64,000 bases of DNA from JAGWBJ01 sp034423015 (GCA_034423015.1 DAOUJG010000069.1:1-64000); one strand, 5' to 3'. Positions 32,890-42,007 are shown, numbered from the stretch's first letter. Made by a program: numbers and translations. Notes: generated from the letters alone by a model not told the origin.

Positions 32890-34266
32890 CTACTTGTGGG
32901 TGCCCCGCTTCAGGAAGCGGCCCTGGCCGGGGCTGCCCACGTACTGCCCGTCCTGGATGACCAGGTTTCCGTGGGAGAGCACCACGTCGGGCATCCCCTT
33001 CATGGTCATGCCTTCGTACATATTATAGTCGATGTTCATGTGGTGGGTCTTGACGCTTATGGTGGTCTCCTTGTCGGGGTCGATGACCACTATGTCGGCG
33101 TCGCTGCCCACGGCGATGGTGCCCTTGCGCGGGAACAGGCCGAACAGCTTGGCGGCGGTGGTGGAGAAGATCTCCACCAGGCGGTTCATGCTGATCCGGC
33201 CCGTGCACACCCCAAGGGTGTACAGCACGGCCAGCCGGTGCTCGATTCCCGGTCCGCCGTTGGGTATCTTGGAGAAGTCGTTTCTGCCCGCGGACTTCTG
33301 GTCCGCGAACCGGAAGGCGCAGTGGTCGGTGGAGACGAGCTGGAGGTCGTCGGCGCGCAAGCCCTTCCACAGCTCGTCCTGGTGCCACTGCTCCCTGAGG
33401 GGCGGGGTGAGGACGTACTTCGCGCCCTCGAACCCCTCCTGGTCGTAGCGGCTGTTGTCCAGGGCCAGGTAGTGGGGGCACGTCTCGGCGTACACGTACT
33501 TCTGGCTGGCCCGGGCCGCCTGGACCTCCTGGAGGGCCTCGGAGCAGCTCAGGTGCACGAAGTAGACGGGCGCGCGGGCCACCTCGGCCATGCGTATGGC
33601 CCGGTGGGTGGCCTCTGCCTCTGCCTCGGGCGGGCGGGTGATGGCGTGGTACTTGGGCGCCGTATTGCCCTCGGCCAGCGCCTGCTTGACCAGCACGTCG
33701 ATCATCAGGCCGTGCTCGGCGTGGAGGCACACGAAGGCGCCATTGTCCGAGGCCCGGGTCAGGGCCTTGAAGATGGTGGTGTCGTCCACCATCACGGCGC
33801 CGGGGTAGGCCATGAACATCTTGAAGCTGGTCACGCCCTGGCGGACCATGTCGTCCATCTCGGGGATGCGGCTGTCGGGGAGGTCCAGGATGATCATGTG
33901 GAAGCCGTAGTCGATGGCGGCCTTGCCCTCGGCCTTGCCGTGCCATATGTCCAGGGACTCGGACAGGGCGTGGCCCCGCTGCTGCACGGCGAAGTCGACG
34001 ATGCTGGTGGTGCCCCCGGCGGCGGCGGCGATGGTCCCGGTCCGGAAGTCGTCGGAGCTGACTGTGCCGCCGAAGGGAAAGTCCAGGTGGGTGTGGGGGT
34101 CGATGCCCCCGGGGATCACGTACTTGCCCGAGGCGTCTATGGTCGTGTCCGCGTCGGCTGTCAGGTCGGTCCCGATGGTGCGGATCACGTCGCCGTCCAC
34201 CAGGATGTCGGCCACGTAGTCGTCCACCGCCGTGATGATGCGTCCGTTCTTGATGAGGATGCTCAT
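32890..34266 (-). CDS. Dihydropyrimidinase / D-hydantoinase
   Basis: This 458-residue zinc hydrolase has all metal ligands. HTHLDFPFGG is near residue 57, the carbamylated Lys lies in TSFKMFMAYPG near residue 150, His in CLHAEHG (near residue 182) and VHLSC (near residue 238), and Asp in STDHCAF (near residue 315). IAVGSDADIVVIDPDK and the C-terminal lid complete the family pattern. GGAGGAGGGACC precedes the ATG. It is the first gene of an operon with the nitrilase, trpS and the phosphatase. Together with the nitrilase it would carry out two steps of reductive pyrimidine breakdown; no dihydropyrimidine dehydrogenase gene is in this window. Confidence 0.93.
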   Translation of the reverse strand: MSILIKNGRIITAVDDYVADILVDGDVIRTIGTDLTADADTTIDASGKYVIPGGIDPHTHLDFPFGGTVSSDDFRTGTIAAAAGGTTSIVDFAVQQRGHALSESLDIWHGKAEGKAAIDYGFHMIILDLPDSRIPEMDDMVRQGVTSFKMFMAYPGAVMVDDTTIFKALTRASDNGAFVCLHAEHGLMIDVLVKQALAEGNTAPKYHAITRPPEAEAEATHRAIRMAEVARAPVYFVHLSCSEALQEVQAARASQKYVYAETCPHYLALDNSRYDQEGFEGAKYVLTPPLREQWHQDELWKGLRADDLQLVSTDHCAFRFADQKSAGRNDFSKIPNGGPGIEHRLAVLYTLGVCTGRISMNRLVEIFSTTAAKLFGLFPRKGTIAVGSDADIVVIDPDKETTISVKTHHMNIDYNMYEGMTMKGMPDVVLSHGNLVIQDGQYVGSPGQGRFLKRGTHK

Positions 34267-34383
34267 ATCGGTCCCTCCTCCAGTCCTAAGGGCAGTCGTG
34301 AGGGTCGAAGGCGGGGGCGGTCGTGAGGGTCGAGGGCCCGGGGCCCGTTGGCGAGTACGACCGTGCCTGGCCGCCTGAGCCCG

Positions 34384-34412
34384 AGTATATGCGCCGCCAT
34401 GAAGGGTGTCAA
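34384..34412 (-). promoter_or_regulatory. Predicted promoter of the dihydropyrimidinase operon
   Basis: TTGACA (34407-34412) and TATACT (34384-34389) have a 17-base spacer. The leader of about 110 bases contains a repeated GTCGTGAGGGTCGA (about 34296 and 34320). The rest of 34413-34555 shows no gene. Confidence 0.7.
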
Positions 34413-34555
34413 GAACGGCCGCGGCGGACGGTGGCCGGTGGCGTGTCCATTTGAATCTGCCAAACGGACGGGGCGATTCGTCGTCCGGCGAAGTCCGGGT
34501 GCAGGGGACGGGGCCGGGTAGCCCGGCGGCGGGCAGGACTGTCCGGACGCCGGGG

Positions 34556-35131
34556 CTAGTGGCCGGCGGCTTGGGCGGGGCCCAGGAAGGACTCCCTGAT
34601 GCGGTGGAGGGTCACCTCGGGTTCGATGGGCGCCACTGCCATATAGCCGGCCTCCTGGATCTTGGCAACGATGAACCAGGGCCCGTCGGAGGTCATGGCG
34701 GCGCGCACCATCTCGTCCAGGTCCTCTTCGTTGGAAACGGTGGCCGTCTTCGGTATGCCGCAGGCCTTCGCCACCTGCTCCAGGTCGGTGCCCGTGGCCG
34801 TGTGGCTGGGCTGGTGGCCGGTCTGGCCCCACTCCTCGTTGTCCCACACCACTACGACCAGGTTCCGCGGCTTCTCCCGGCCTATGGTCGCGATGGTCCC
34901 CAGGTTCATCAGCAGGGAGCCGTCGCCGTCCAGGGAGACGACCCTCTCCGGGGTGGAGAGTGCCATCCCCAGGGCGATGGAGGAGCAGAGGCCCATGGCG
35001 CCGTAGGTGTAGAAGTTGCGGCTGCGGTGGCCGGCGTGCCACAGCTCGTCGGTGGTGGGGCCCAGGTTGCTCACGATGACGCCGTCGCCGACGTGCCTGA
35101 GTACGACCTTGGTGCCGTCGAACCTATGCAA
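34556..35131 (-). CDS. TPP-dependent decarboxylase beta subunit, sulfopyruvate/phosphonopyruvate-type
   Basis: This 191-residue protein corresponds to the C-terminal PP domain of ComDE-type decarboxylases. GDGSLLMNLGTIATIG and VVWDNEEWGQTG form the Mg-TPP motif (GDG then about 25 residues to the acidic/Asn end) from residue 68 on. The start is TTG 35131 after GGAGG, overlapping the alpha subunit stop by eight bases. In this split family, alpha and beta make one active site. Sulfopyruvate decarboxylase (coenzyme M synthesis) and phosphonopyruvate decarboxylase are the known activities. No CoM or phosphonate genes are nearby, so the substrate is open. Confidence 0.82.
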   Translation of the reverse strand: MHRFDGTKVVLRHVGDGVIVSNLGPTTDELWHAGHRSRNFYTYGAMGLCSSIALGMALSTPERVVSLDGDGSLLMNLGTIATIGREKPRNLVVVVWDNEEWGQTGHQPSHTATGTDLEQVAKACGIPKTATVSNEEDLDEMVRAAMTSDGPWFIVAKIQEAGYMAVAPIEPEVTLHRIRESFLGPAQAAGH

Positions 35132-35630
35132 GCTTGCCTCCGTGCAGGAGCGAGTTCATGCAGATGGCGACGGGCTGCCTGCTGGAGTGGCACAGCTTGA
35201 TGGCGCCCTTGACGACCCGGTCCATGCCATCCACCTGGGTCAGGGTGTAGTGGGGCAGCCCCAGTACCTCCAGTATGGGCCTGGTGCCGCGGCCCATGGC
35301 CACCTGGGCGATGTTGAACTCGCCCAGCTCCCCCCTGAGGTTGATGAAGAGTGGTATGGGCGTGCGGGTGGGGATGCACAGGCTCCCGATGGCGTTCAGG
35401 GTGTTGCCGAAGCCGCTGGACTGCATGAAGACGGCGGCATTGCGTCCCACCGCGTAGGCGCCCACTGCGATCCCCACCGCCTCCTCCTCCCTGCTGGCGG
35501 AGACCACGTGGAAGAAGGGGTCGTTCTCCATCCTGCTGGTGGCCTGGTCGATGCTGATGTCGGGCACGTAGCTGATCAGGGAGGTATCGGTCTCCTTGAG
35601 GCACTGGAGGAGGATCTCCGCCCAATTCAT
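35124..35630 (-). CDS. TPP-dependent decarboxylase alpha subunit, sulfopyruvate/phosphonopyruvate-type
   Basis: This 168-residue protein matches the N-terminal PYR domain of the same family. The catalytic Glu lies in SASREEEAVGIAVGAYAVG near residue 50, followed by FMQSSGFGNTLNAIGSL, the substrate-binding segment. It is followed by the beta subunit with an eight-base overlap. The C-terminal third (residues 115-165) is the usual connecting helix. It has its own promoter at 35675. Confidence 0.82.
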   Translation of the reverse strand: MNWAEILLQCLKETDTSLISYVPDISIDQATSRMENDPFFHVVSASREEEAVGIAVGAYAVGRNAAVFMQSSGFGNTLNAIGSLCIPTRTPIPLFINLRGELGEFNIAQVAMGRGTRPILEVLGLPHYTLTQVDGMDRVVKGAIKLCHSSRQPVAICMNSLLHGGKLA

Positions 35631-35674
35631 GGCTGGGTCCTTTCGGCTGGGGCCCGGTGGAATCGACGCGCAAC

Positions 35675-35703
35675 ACTATAGCAACCGGCCCCCGGGATGT
35701 CAA
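35675..35703 (-). promoter_or_regulatory. Predicted promoter of the two-subunit TPP decarboxylase
   Basis: TTGACA (35698-35703) and TATAGT (35675-35680) have a 17-base spacer. The -10 box is about 45 bases upstream of the alpha start. Confidence 0.65.
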
Positions 35704-35729
35704 AGGGACGGGCGGGCCTGAAACGCCGG

Positions 35730-37514
35730 CTACGCCCCCCGGCCCAGGGTATAGAGCCGGGCGTAGAGCCCGCCGGCCTCCATCAGCTCCTGGTGGGTGC
35801 CCTCCTCGGCGATACGGCCCCGGTCCAGCACGACGATGCGGTCCGCCCCCCGGACGGTGGACAGGCGGTGGGCGATTATGAGGGCGGTGCGGCCCCGGAG
35901 GACCGTCGCCAGGCCCCGCTGGACCAGGGCTTCCGTCTGGCTGTCCACGGTGGCGGTGGCCTCGTCCAGGATGACGATGCGGGGGTCCCCCACCAGGGCC
36001 CTGGCCAGGGAGATGAGCTGCCGCTGGCCCGGGCTGAGGTTGACGCCCCGCTCCTCGACGAGGGTGTCGTATCCGCGCTCCATGCCGGCGATGAAGTCGT
36101 GGGCCCCCACGGCCCTGGCGGCCTCCTCCACCTCCCGGTCGGTGGCGTCGGGCCTGGAGTACCGGATGTTCTCCCGAATGTCGCCGGAGAACAGGAAGGG
36201 CTCCTGGGGCACCACGCTGATCTGCCGGTTCAGCGACGAGCGCCGCACCTCCCTTACGTCGTACCCGTCCACTGCCACCCTGCCCGTGTCCACGTCGTAG
36301 AGCCTGGACAGGAGGGACGCCAGGGTCGTCTTGCCCGCTCCCGTCGGGCCCACCAAGGCCACCTTCTGGCCGGGGCCCACTTCGAGGCTGACGTCGTCCA
36401 GGACCCGGACTCCCTCGACATAGCTGAAACCGACGTGGTCGAAGGATACGCGCCCCGTCAGGGGCGGCAGGTCTCGTGCCCCGGGCTTGTCGACGATCTC
36501 CGGCTCCAGGTCCAGAATCTCGAAGATGTGCTGCCCGGAGGTGGTCGCCCGCTGGAGCTGCCCGTAGTGCATGGTCAGGCTTCGGACGGGGTCGAACAGG
36601 CGCTGGACGTAGAGGGCGAAGGCCACCAGCGTGCCCACGGCGAGGTTGTCACCGAGGACCATCATGCCCCCTAGAACGATGACCAGGGCCGTGGCGATGG
36701 CCGTGAGCAGCTCCACCGAGGGGTTCAGGGCCGACGAGAGGCGGGTGGAGGTGAGGCTGGCCTCCAGGTACCTGCGGTTGACCTGGTCGAACTGCCGGAG
36801 GTTGGCGTCCTGCCGGTGGAGGCTCTGGATTACCCTGACCCCCGATATGTTCTCCTGGAGTGCCGAGTTGACGGAGGCGATGTTCCGCCGCACGTCCATG
36901 AAGTGCTTCCAGGAGATCCTCTGCCAGAAGACCATGATCAGGAACAGCACGGGGATGACGGCCATGGTCACCAGGGCCAGGTCCCACTTCATCAGCAGCA
37001 TCGCGATGACGAACCCCACCAGGCGGACGACATCTCCCATGGACAGGATGAAGATGGAGAGAAACTCTTGGAGCTGCTGCACGTCGTTCTGGACCCTGGA
37101 CATGTTGCTGCCCACCTCGGTGCGCTGGAAGTAGGAGATGGACAGCCGCTGCATGTGGTTGAAGGTGGAGGTCCTCAGCCCCGTCAGCAGGTTCTGGCCT
37201 ACCCTGGACAGAGTGACGAGATGCAGGTAGTTGGCGGCATAGCCGACGACGGCGCTCACCACCATGAGCACCACGGCGGTGGCCAGGTCCGAGGCGTTCT
37301 GGGGCGGCACGACACTGTCCACCGCGTCCTTGATGAACCACGGTATGGCCACCTCGGAGACGGCGTACACGACCATGGTGGCCAGGCTGACGAGGGAGAG
37401 GGTCCGGTAGGGGGCCACGTAGCCCATCAGCCGCGCCACGACCCGGTAGGTGTCGGCGCGGCTCGGCCGCTCCTCGTCGGGGACCAAGCCCCTTGCCAGT
37501 CTGCCCATGCGCAT
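35730..37514 (-). CDS. Heterodimeric ABC exporter, subunit with canonical Walker B
   Basis: This 594-residue half-transporter has a six-span transmembrane domain (residues about 35-330) and a nucleotide-binding domain. Walker A is GPTGAGKTT, Walker B with catalytic Glu is VILDEATATVD, and the H-loop is LIIAHRLSTV. Its signature is LSPGQRQLISLARAL, with Pro replacing the second Gly. The start is ATG 37514, 18 bases after the partner's stop; the much longer frame upstream is antisense-like reading of the partner. Export of lipids, peptides or drugs is typical of the type. Confidence 0.9.
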   Translation of the reverse strand: MRMGRLARGLVPDEERPSRADTYRVVARLMGYVAPYRTLSLVSLATMVVYAVSEVAIPWFIKDAVDSVVPPQNASDLATAVVLMVVSAVVGYAANYLHLVTLSRVGQNLLTGLRTSTFNHMQRLSISYFQRTEVGSNMSRVQNDVQQLQEFLSIFILSMGDVVRLVGFVIAMLLMKWDLALVTMAVIPVLFLIMVFWQRISWKHFMDVRRNIASVNSALQENISGVRVIQSLHRQDANLRQFDQVNRRYLEASLTSTRLSSALNPSVELLTAIATALVIVLGGMMVLGDNLAVGTLVAFALYVQRLFDPVRSLTMHYGQLQRATTSGQHIFEILDLEPEIVDKPGARDLPPLTGRVSFDHVGFSYVEGVRVLDDVSLEVGPGQKVALVGPTGAGKTTLASLLSRLYDVDTGRVAVDGYDVREVRRSSLNRQISVVPQEPFLFSGDIRENIRYSRPDATDREVEEAARAVGAHDFIAGMERGYDTLVEERGVNLSPGQRQLISLARALVGDPRIVILDEATATVDSQTEALVQRGLATVLRGRTALIIAHRLSTVRGADRIVVLDRGRIAEEGTHQELMEAGGLYARLYTLGRGA

Positions 37515-37531
37515 CGGTCCGCCTGTCTCCC

Positions 37532-39331
37532 CTAGCCCGTGACCTCGTCCGGTCCCGCCGTCTCGACCAGGGCGTCGCTTTCGGCCTCCAGCTGCAGCCG
37601 GTATATCTCCCTGTAGGCGCCGTCCTCTATGGCGACCAGCTCCCGATGGGCGCCGCGCTCCACGATCCGGCCGCCGTCCATCACCAGGATCTGGTCGGCC
37701 CGTCTCAGGCTGCTCACTCGGTGGGCGATGATGAACGTGGTCCTGCCCTCCATCACCCGGTCGAGGGCCCGCTGGATGGCCGTTTCTGTCTCGGAGTCGA
37801 CGCTGGAGGTGGAGTCGTCCAGGATGAGGACGGGGGGGTCCAGAAGGAGGGTCCGGGCGATGGCGACACGCTGCTTCTGGCCGCCGGACAGGGTCACGCC
37901 GCGCTCGCCTACCAGGGTGTCGTACTGCTGGGGAAGCCCCATGATGAAGTCGTGGACCTGCGCCGTCCGGGCCGCCGCCATCACCTGCTCCAGGGACGCG
38001 TTCTCGGAGCCGTAGGCGATGTTGTCCCTGACGCTGGCCATGAAGAGGAACACGTCCTGGAAGACGATGCCGACGTTCCGTCTCAGAGAGTGCAGGGTGA
38101 CGTCCCTCACGTCCACGCCGTCCACGGTGACGGCGCCGCCGGTGACGTCGTAGAAGCGGGGGATGAGACCGACCAGGGAGCTCTTGCCTCCCCCGGGAGG
38201 CCCCAGGATGGCGACCTTCTGTCCGGCGGCCACCTCCAGGCTCACGCCCCGCAGCACGTCGGGCGCTGGCGTGGCCCCGTTGTGCCCGGAGCCGTAGCTG
38301 AAGTCCACCGAGTCGAAGGTCACGGCTCCCCCGGCGCGCCCCAGGTCCACGGCGCCGGACCGCTCCTCCACCGGGGACCGGGCGTCCAGCACCTGGAAGA
38401 TGCGCTCTCCCGCCGAGATGGCCCGGGCGAAGTTGTTCACGATCCAACCGGACATGCGGGTGGGCATGACCAGCAGGCCCAGGTATAGCACGAACTGGGT
38501 CAGCTCCCCCGCCGTCATGGCCGTCCGGCCGTCGATGATGAGCCAACCGCCGTACCAGACCACTCCCGCCGTCACCAGGGTGAACAGCAGGGTCAACAGG
38601 GAGGAGTTGGCGGCGTGGAGGCGGTTGACGGCGAAGGTCCGCTCGGCAACCACGTCGGCGGCCCGGTAGAACTTCGCCTTCTCGTGCTCCTCGGCGCCGA
38701 ATGTCTTCACCACCCGCATCCCGGAGAGGCTCTCCTGGAGCACCGTGGTCATGCGGCCTGTGTCAGCCTGGACCTGCGTCCACATGACTCGGAACCTGCG
38801 GCTGACTCGCACGGCGATGGCCGTCGCCAGGGGCACGGCGCTGAGGCCCAGAAGGCCGAGCTGCCAGTTGGTGGTCAAGAGCAGCCCGGCCACCGCGCCC
38901 AGCAGCACCAGAACGTGTACCGAGTAGATGAGCCCGAAGCTGACGAACCAGCGGATGCTCTCAACGTCGGCCGTGGCCCGGGACATCATGTCGCCGGTCC
39001 TCTCCCGGTCGTGGAAGCCAAAGCTGAGAGACTGGAGACGCAGGAGGAAGGCGTGCCTCAGATCGAAGGACACGCCCTGGGAGACGTGCTCGGAAAAGTA
39101 GCTCTGGCAGTAGCCGAACCCGCCCCGCACCAGGGTCACCGCCAGCACCAGCGCCGCCCACATGACCAGGTCGCCGGTCCGGCTCCCCTCCAGCGCCGAG
39201 TCGATGGCGATGCCCAGGAACCGTGGAATGGCCAGCGACAGGAGGGTGGAGCCTATCAGGCTGACGTAGGCGAGGGCCAGCGACCGCCTGTAGCGCAGCG
39301 CGTATCCCGCCAGGCGAAGGAGGATGCCCAT
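37532..39331 (-). CDS. Heterodimeric ABC exporter, subunit with degenerate Walker B
   Basis: This is a 599-residue half-transporter. The transmembrane domain covers residues about 12-310. The nucleotide-binding domain shows Walker A GPPGGGKSS, the consensus signature LSGGQKQRVAIARTL, Walker B LILDDSTSSVD in which the catalytic Glu is Asp, and the H-loop IIAHRVSSL. The partner has the Glu but a changed signature, so one ATP site is complete and one degenerate, the usual asymmetry of BmrCD/TmrAB-like exporters. It is first in the operon, and its ATG lies about ten bases after TATAAT, so the message may be leaderless. Confidence 0.9.
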   Translation of the reverse strand: MGILLRLAGYALRYRRSLALAYVSLIGSTLLSLAIPRFLGIAIDSALEGSRTGDLVMWAALVLAVTLVRGGFGYCQSYFSEHVSQGVSFDLRHAFLLRLQSLSFGFHDRERTGDMMSRATADVESIRWFVSFGLIYSVHVLVLLGAVAGLLLTTNWQLGLLGLSAVPLATAIAVRVSRRFRVMWTQVQADTGRMTTVLQESLSGMRVVKTFGAEEHEKAKFYRAADVVAERTFAVNRLHAANSSLLTLLFTLVTAGVVWYGGWLIIDGRTAMTAGELTQFVLYLGLLVMPTRMSGWIVNNFARAISAGERIFQVLDARSPVEERSGAVDLGRAGGAVTFDSVDFSYGSGHNGATPAPDVLRGVSLEVAAGQKVAILGPPGGGKSSLVGLIPRFYDVTGGAVTVDGVDVRDVTLHSLRRNVGIVFQDVFLFMASVRDNIAYGSENASLEQVMAAARTAQVHDFIMGLPQQYDTLVGERGVTLSGGQKQRVAIARTLLLDPPVLILDDSTSSVDSETETAIQRALDRVMEGRTTFIIAHRVSSLRRADQILVMDGGRIVERGAHRELVAIEDGAYREIYRLQLEAESDALVETAGPDEVTG

Positions 39332-39340
39332 ACCAGGCCC

Positions 39341-39369
39341 ATTATAGACCCATTACCCCCGCCCAGAAA
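39341..39369 (-). promoter_or_regulatory. Predicted promoter of the ABC exporter operon
   Basis: A consensus TATAAT (39341-39346) lies ten bases upstream of the exporter start. The -35 (TTTCTG at 39364-39369, 17-base spacer) is weak. The implied transcription start leaves at most a few leader bases. Confidence 0.5.
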
Positions 39370-39412
39370 CGCCGCCGAGGGCCGCCGTCGGCGGGACGGC
39401 CCCCGGCCGGGG

Positions 39413-41947
39413 CTACCGTCCGACCACGGTCATGTCGATTACGACCATGTCGGGCCGGTAGTAGACTGTCTGCACCAGGTCCCCCTGGAATAGGTCTTCG
39501 ATGGAAGACGGCCGCCCGCTTATGGTGACGATCCCCGGCTTCGCGGGCACCAGCAGCTCGATGGCATCGCCGCTGAAAGTCGTCAGGGTAACCACACCCC
39601 TGGCCCTGTCCAGGCCGGTGATGTTGCCGCTGGCCCGGAAGAGGCTGGGCGGCTGGACTTGCAGATGGGGCGCCCTGACCGACGTTGCATTAAAGGCCTC
39701 GGCCCGGACTCGATGACCCGAGGCAAGCGCCTGGAAGGCGGTCTCCTCCTCGACCAGCATGGTGATCAGGTCCAAGGTGTCGGTCGATATCGTGACCCAC
39801 CGGTTCCCCGCCGGGGTCACGATTGTGCCTCTCACCGTCCCGGTTAGCTGGGGTTCCTGGAGCACCAGGACCTGGAGCTCCCGGGTCGCGGCGCTGTAGT
39901 GGGAAACGGGCCGGACCAGGTCGCCCCTCCTCACGGCGCCGATGTTCATGCGCAGGCCGTTGCGCTCGATCACGGTGTTGTTGCCGATGTTGAGGACCAC
40001 CGTTTCGCCCGAGGGCGTGAGCACGGCCAAGTTGCCCTCGTCGGACAGGCCAGGCATGATGATTCCCGGCCTGATCTTGGCTACGACGGCCGTGACCACG
40101 CCTGAGATGAACCCGCGGGTGGGACGTTCGTCGAAGGTGTCTACGCTCAGGGCCACCAGGGCGCCGGGGTCGTAGCGCACCTTGATGGAGTCGCCGTCGA
40201 CCAGGTCCTCCAGCGTTGCTGGCGACTCGCTCACCGTCACCCGCGTGGCGTCGGTCGCCGTTAGGGTGACGGTCCGGCCCGTGTCCAATGTCAGGACCAA
40301 CCTGCCGTTCCCGGTGCCGGCGTCGACGGTGCCCTCCAGCTCCATGCTGCGTATCTGCCTGAGAAGGTGGGCGGCCAGCCCCGGCTCCAGGGCCGGGAAC
40401 ACCACGTCTATGGACAGGGCCTGGTTGGTCTGGCGGTCGTAGGTGGCCTCGACCCGCTGCCCCGCCACCAGGTTCCCGGAGTGGGACGGCTCGCCGAACT
40501 GACTGATTTGGGTGGAGTCGCCGATGGTAACCCGTATCTCCGGCCCCTCGTCCTGGGAGATGAGTACGACTCCGTCGACGTGCTGGACCACCTCTATCAG
40601 GCCCGATACCCTCAAGCAGGGGTTTCCGAGCTGGAAGGCGGCGAGGCGCTCCCCATGGCTGCGGGCCGCCATCTCCAGCTCGTTGGCTACCAACGGCCTC
40701 AGGTCCGGGCCCACCCGGTCGAGAATGCCCTGGATGATGGTCAGGTGGCCCGTCGTAGCCGCCTTCAGGCGCTGTCCAAGGTTTTGCACGTTCTGTTCGG
40801 CGTTGGCGCCGGCGGCGTCGGACAGGGCCTCCTGCAGCCGGTCCAGCTTTCCGGTGGCGAGCTCGGCTCCCTGGATGGAGATGACTCCGGTCCGGAGGTC
40901 CTGGCGGATGCCGGCGGTGACCACCCCGGATAGGTCGACATCCCCGCCCCCGAGGAACACGTCCGCGGTCACTCGGTTGCCGTTGCCGTCCATCAGCACG
41001 ACCTGCTCCCCTTCGGTGCCGATGAGGGCCCCGTTGAAGTGGGCCGTGGACACCGGAGCCGCCGGCTTGACCAGGAGGCTCGAGGCCAAGGGCCTCCGCC
41101 CGGGCCTCTCCTGGGCCAGTACGGCGAGGAAGTCGCCCACCCTTATGTCCCCGGCGGAAGCGCTCACCTGGCCGGGCACCCGGACGGAGGAGGTCTCGCC
41201 GACCTCCACGACCACGGCGCCCGCGACGGATATCGCCGCAACCCCCGGGGATGGATATTCGATTTCCAAGGCCTGTCCGAAGAGTCCCGACACCCCGGCC
41301 TGGTCGGCCGGGGTCGAGATGACGGTAAGGACCTTGGACTCGACCCCCCCGGCAAGGTCGCTGGCTATGACCTCGACAACGTTGGGTCCCTCTTGCAGGA
41401 TCACCGGCGCCGTCGTACGGAACGACCCGTCGGCGTCGACCTCCGCGATCTGTCCGTTGACGCTTACGGTCGCGTCGGGAGAGGAGCGCCCGCTCACCAT
41501 GACGTCCGGGGCATCGACGACGCTGTTGTCCTGGGGCTCGGAGACCTCCAGGAAGAGATCGGCCGGTTGGTGAACAGGAGGCGGTGTGGGAGTCGGCGCG
41601 GGGGTGGACGTCGGGCGCGGCGTCGGCGCCGGGGTTGAAGTCGGCGGTGGAGTGGCGGTAGGCGCCACCCGGGTGGGTGCGGCGGTGGGAACGGGGCGCG
41701 AAGTCGGAGTGGGCTGCCGGGTCGTGGTCGGCGCCGCCGTGGGTGCGGACACCGCCGGCTCCGTAGGCCCGGGAGTGACGGTGACTTCCTCTTCCCCATC
41801 GCAGGCGGCCAGGAGAAGGGAGAGGGCCAGGACCGCGCAGGCGGCTGCCAGCAGCGGGCCTCGGACCATCCTTCGGTGTGACGAGGGGGCCCGGCGGTGC
41901 TCCGGGCCTTTCTTGGAGGGTGACCTACCGGCCGTGGACAACCACAT
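39413..41947 (-). CDS. Large secreted lipoprotein with glucodextranase-B-like and DUF5666-like domains
   Basis: This 844-residue protein begins with an unusually long positively charged stretch, then a hydrophobic segment and lipobox LAAC near residue 49. A Pro/Thr/Ala linker follows up to about residue 127. Residues about 128-210 ('FLEVSEPQDNSVVDAPDVMV', VSVNGQIAEVDADGSF) match the immunoglobulin-like glucodextranase B domain. The remainder holds several repeats of small beta-barrel type (GDFLAVLAQ, GQRVEATYD, GDSIKVRYD, GDLVRPVSH, GDLVQTVYY), resembling DUF5666. ATG 41947 has GGGAGGT upstream. It is a surface protein of unknown job. Confidence 0.75.
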   Translation of the reverse strand: MWLSTAGRSPSKKGPEHRRAPSSHRRMVRGPLLAAACAVLALSLLLAACDGEEEVTVTPGPTEPAVSAPTAAPTTTRQPTPTSRPVPTAAPTRVAPTATPPPTSTPAPTPRPTSTPAPTPTPPPVHQPADLFLEVSEPQDNSVVDAPDVMVSGRSSPDATVSVNGQIAEVDADGSFRTTAPVILQEGPNVVEVIASDLAGGVESKVLTVISTPADQAGVSGLFGQALEIEYPSPGVAAISVAGAVVVEVGETSSVRVPGQVSASAGDIRVGDFLAVLAQERPGRRPLASSLLVKPAAPVSTAHFNGALIGTEGEQVVLMDGNGNRVTADVFLGGGDVDLSGVVTAGIRQDLRTGVISIQGAELATGKLDRLQEALSDAAGANAEQNVQNLGQRLKAATTGHLTIIQGILDRVGPDLRPLVANELEMAARSHGERLAAFQLGNPCLRVSGLIEVVQHVDGVVLISQDEGPEIRVTIGDSTQISQFGEPSHSGNLVAGQRVEATYDRQTNQALSIDVVFPALEPGLAAHLLRQIRSMELEGTVDAGTGNGRLVLTLDTGRTVTLTATDATRVTVSESPATLEDLVDGDSIKVRYDPGALVALSVDTFDERPTRGFISGVVTAVVAKIRPGIIMPGLSDEGNLAVLTPSGETVVLNIGNNTVIERNGLRMNIGAVRRGDLVRPVSHYSAATRELQVLVLQEPQLTGTVRGTIVTPAGNRWVTISTDTLDLITMLVEEETAFQALASGHRVRAEAFNATSVRAPHLQVQPPSLFRASGNITGLDRARGVVTLTTFSGDAIELLVPAKPGIVTISGRPSSIEDLFQGDLVQTVYYRPDMVVIDMTVVGR

Positions 41948-41979
41948 CAACCTACCTCCCCTGGGAGCCTGCCGATGAT

Positions 41980-42007
41980 GGTATATGACGGCAAGAAGCG
42001 AGTTCAA
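41980..42007 (-). promoter_or_regulatory. Predicted promoter of the large lipoprotein
   Basis: TTGAAC (42002-42007) and TATACC (41980-41985) are on the minus strand with a 16-base spacer. The box is about 35 bases upstream of the start codon. Confidence 0.5.

Noticed and set aside
34267..34555. Possible small gene or riboswitch upstream of dihydropyrimidinase
   Set aside because: No conserved riboswitch fold or credible ORF with ribosome-binding site was found; only a promoter and a short direct repeat are supported.
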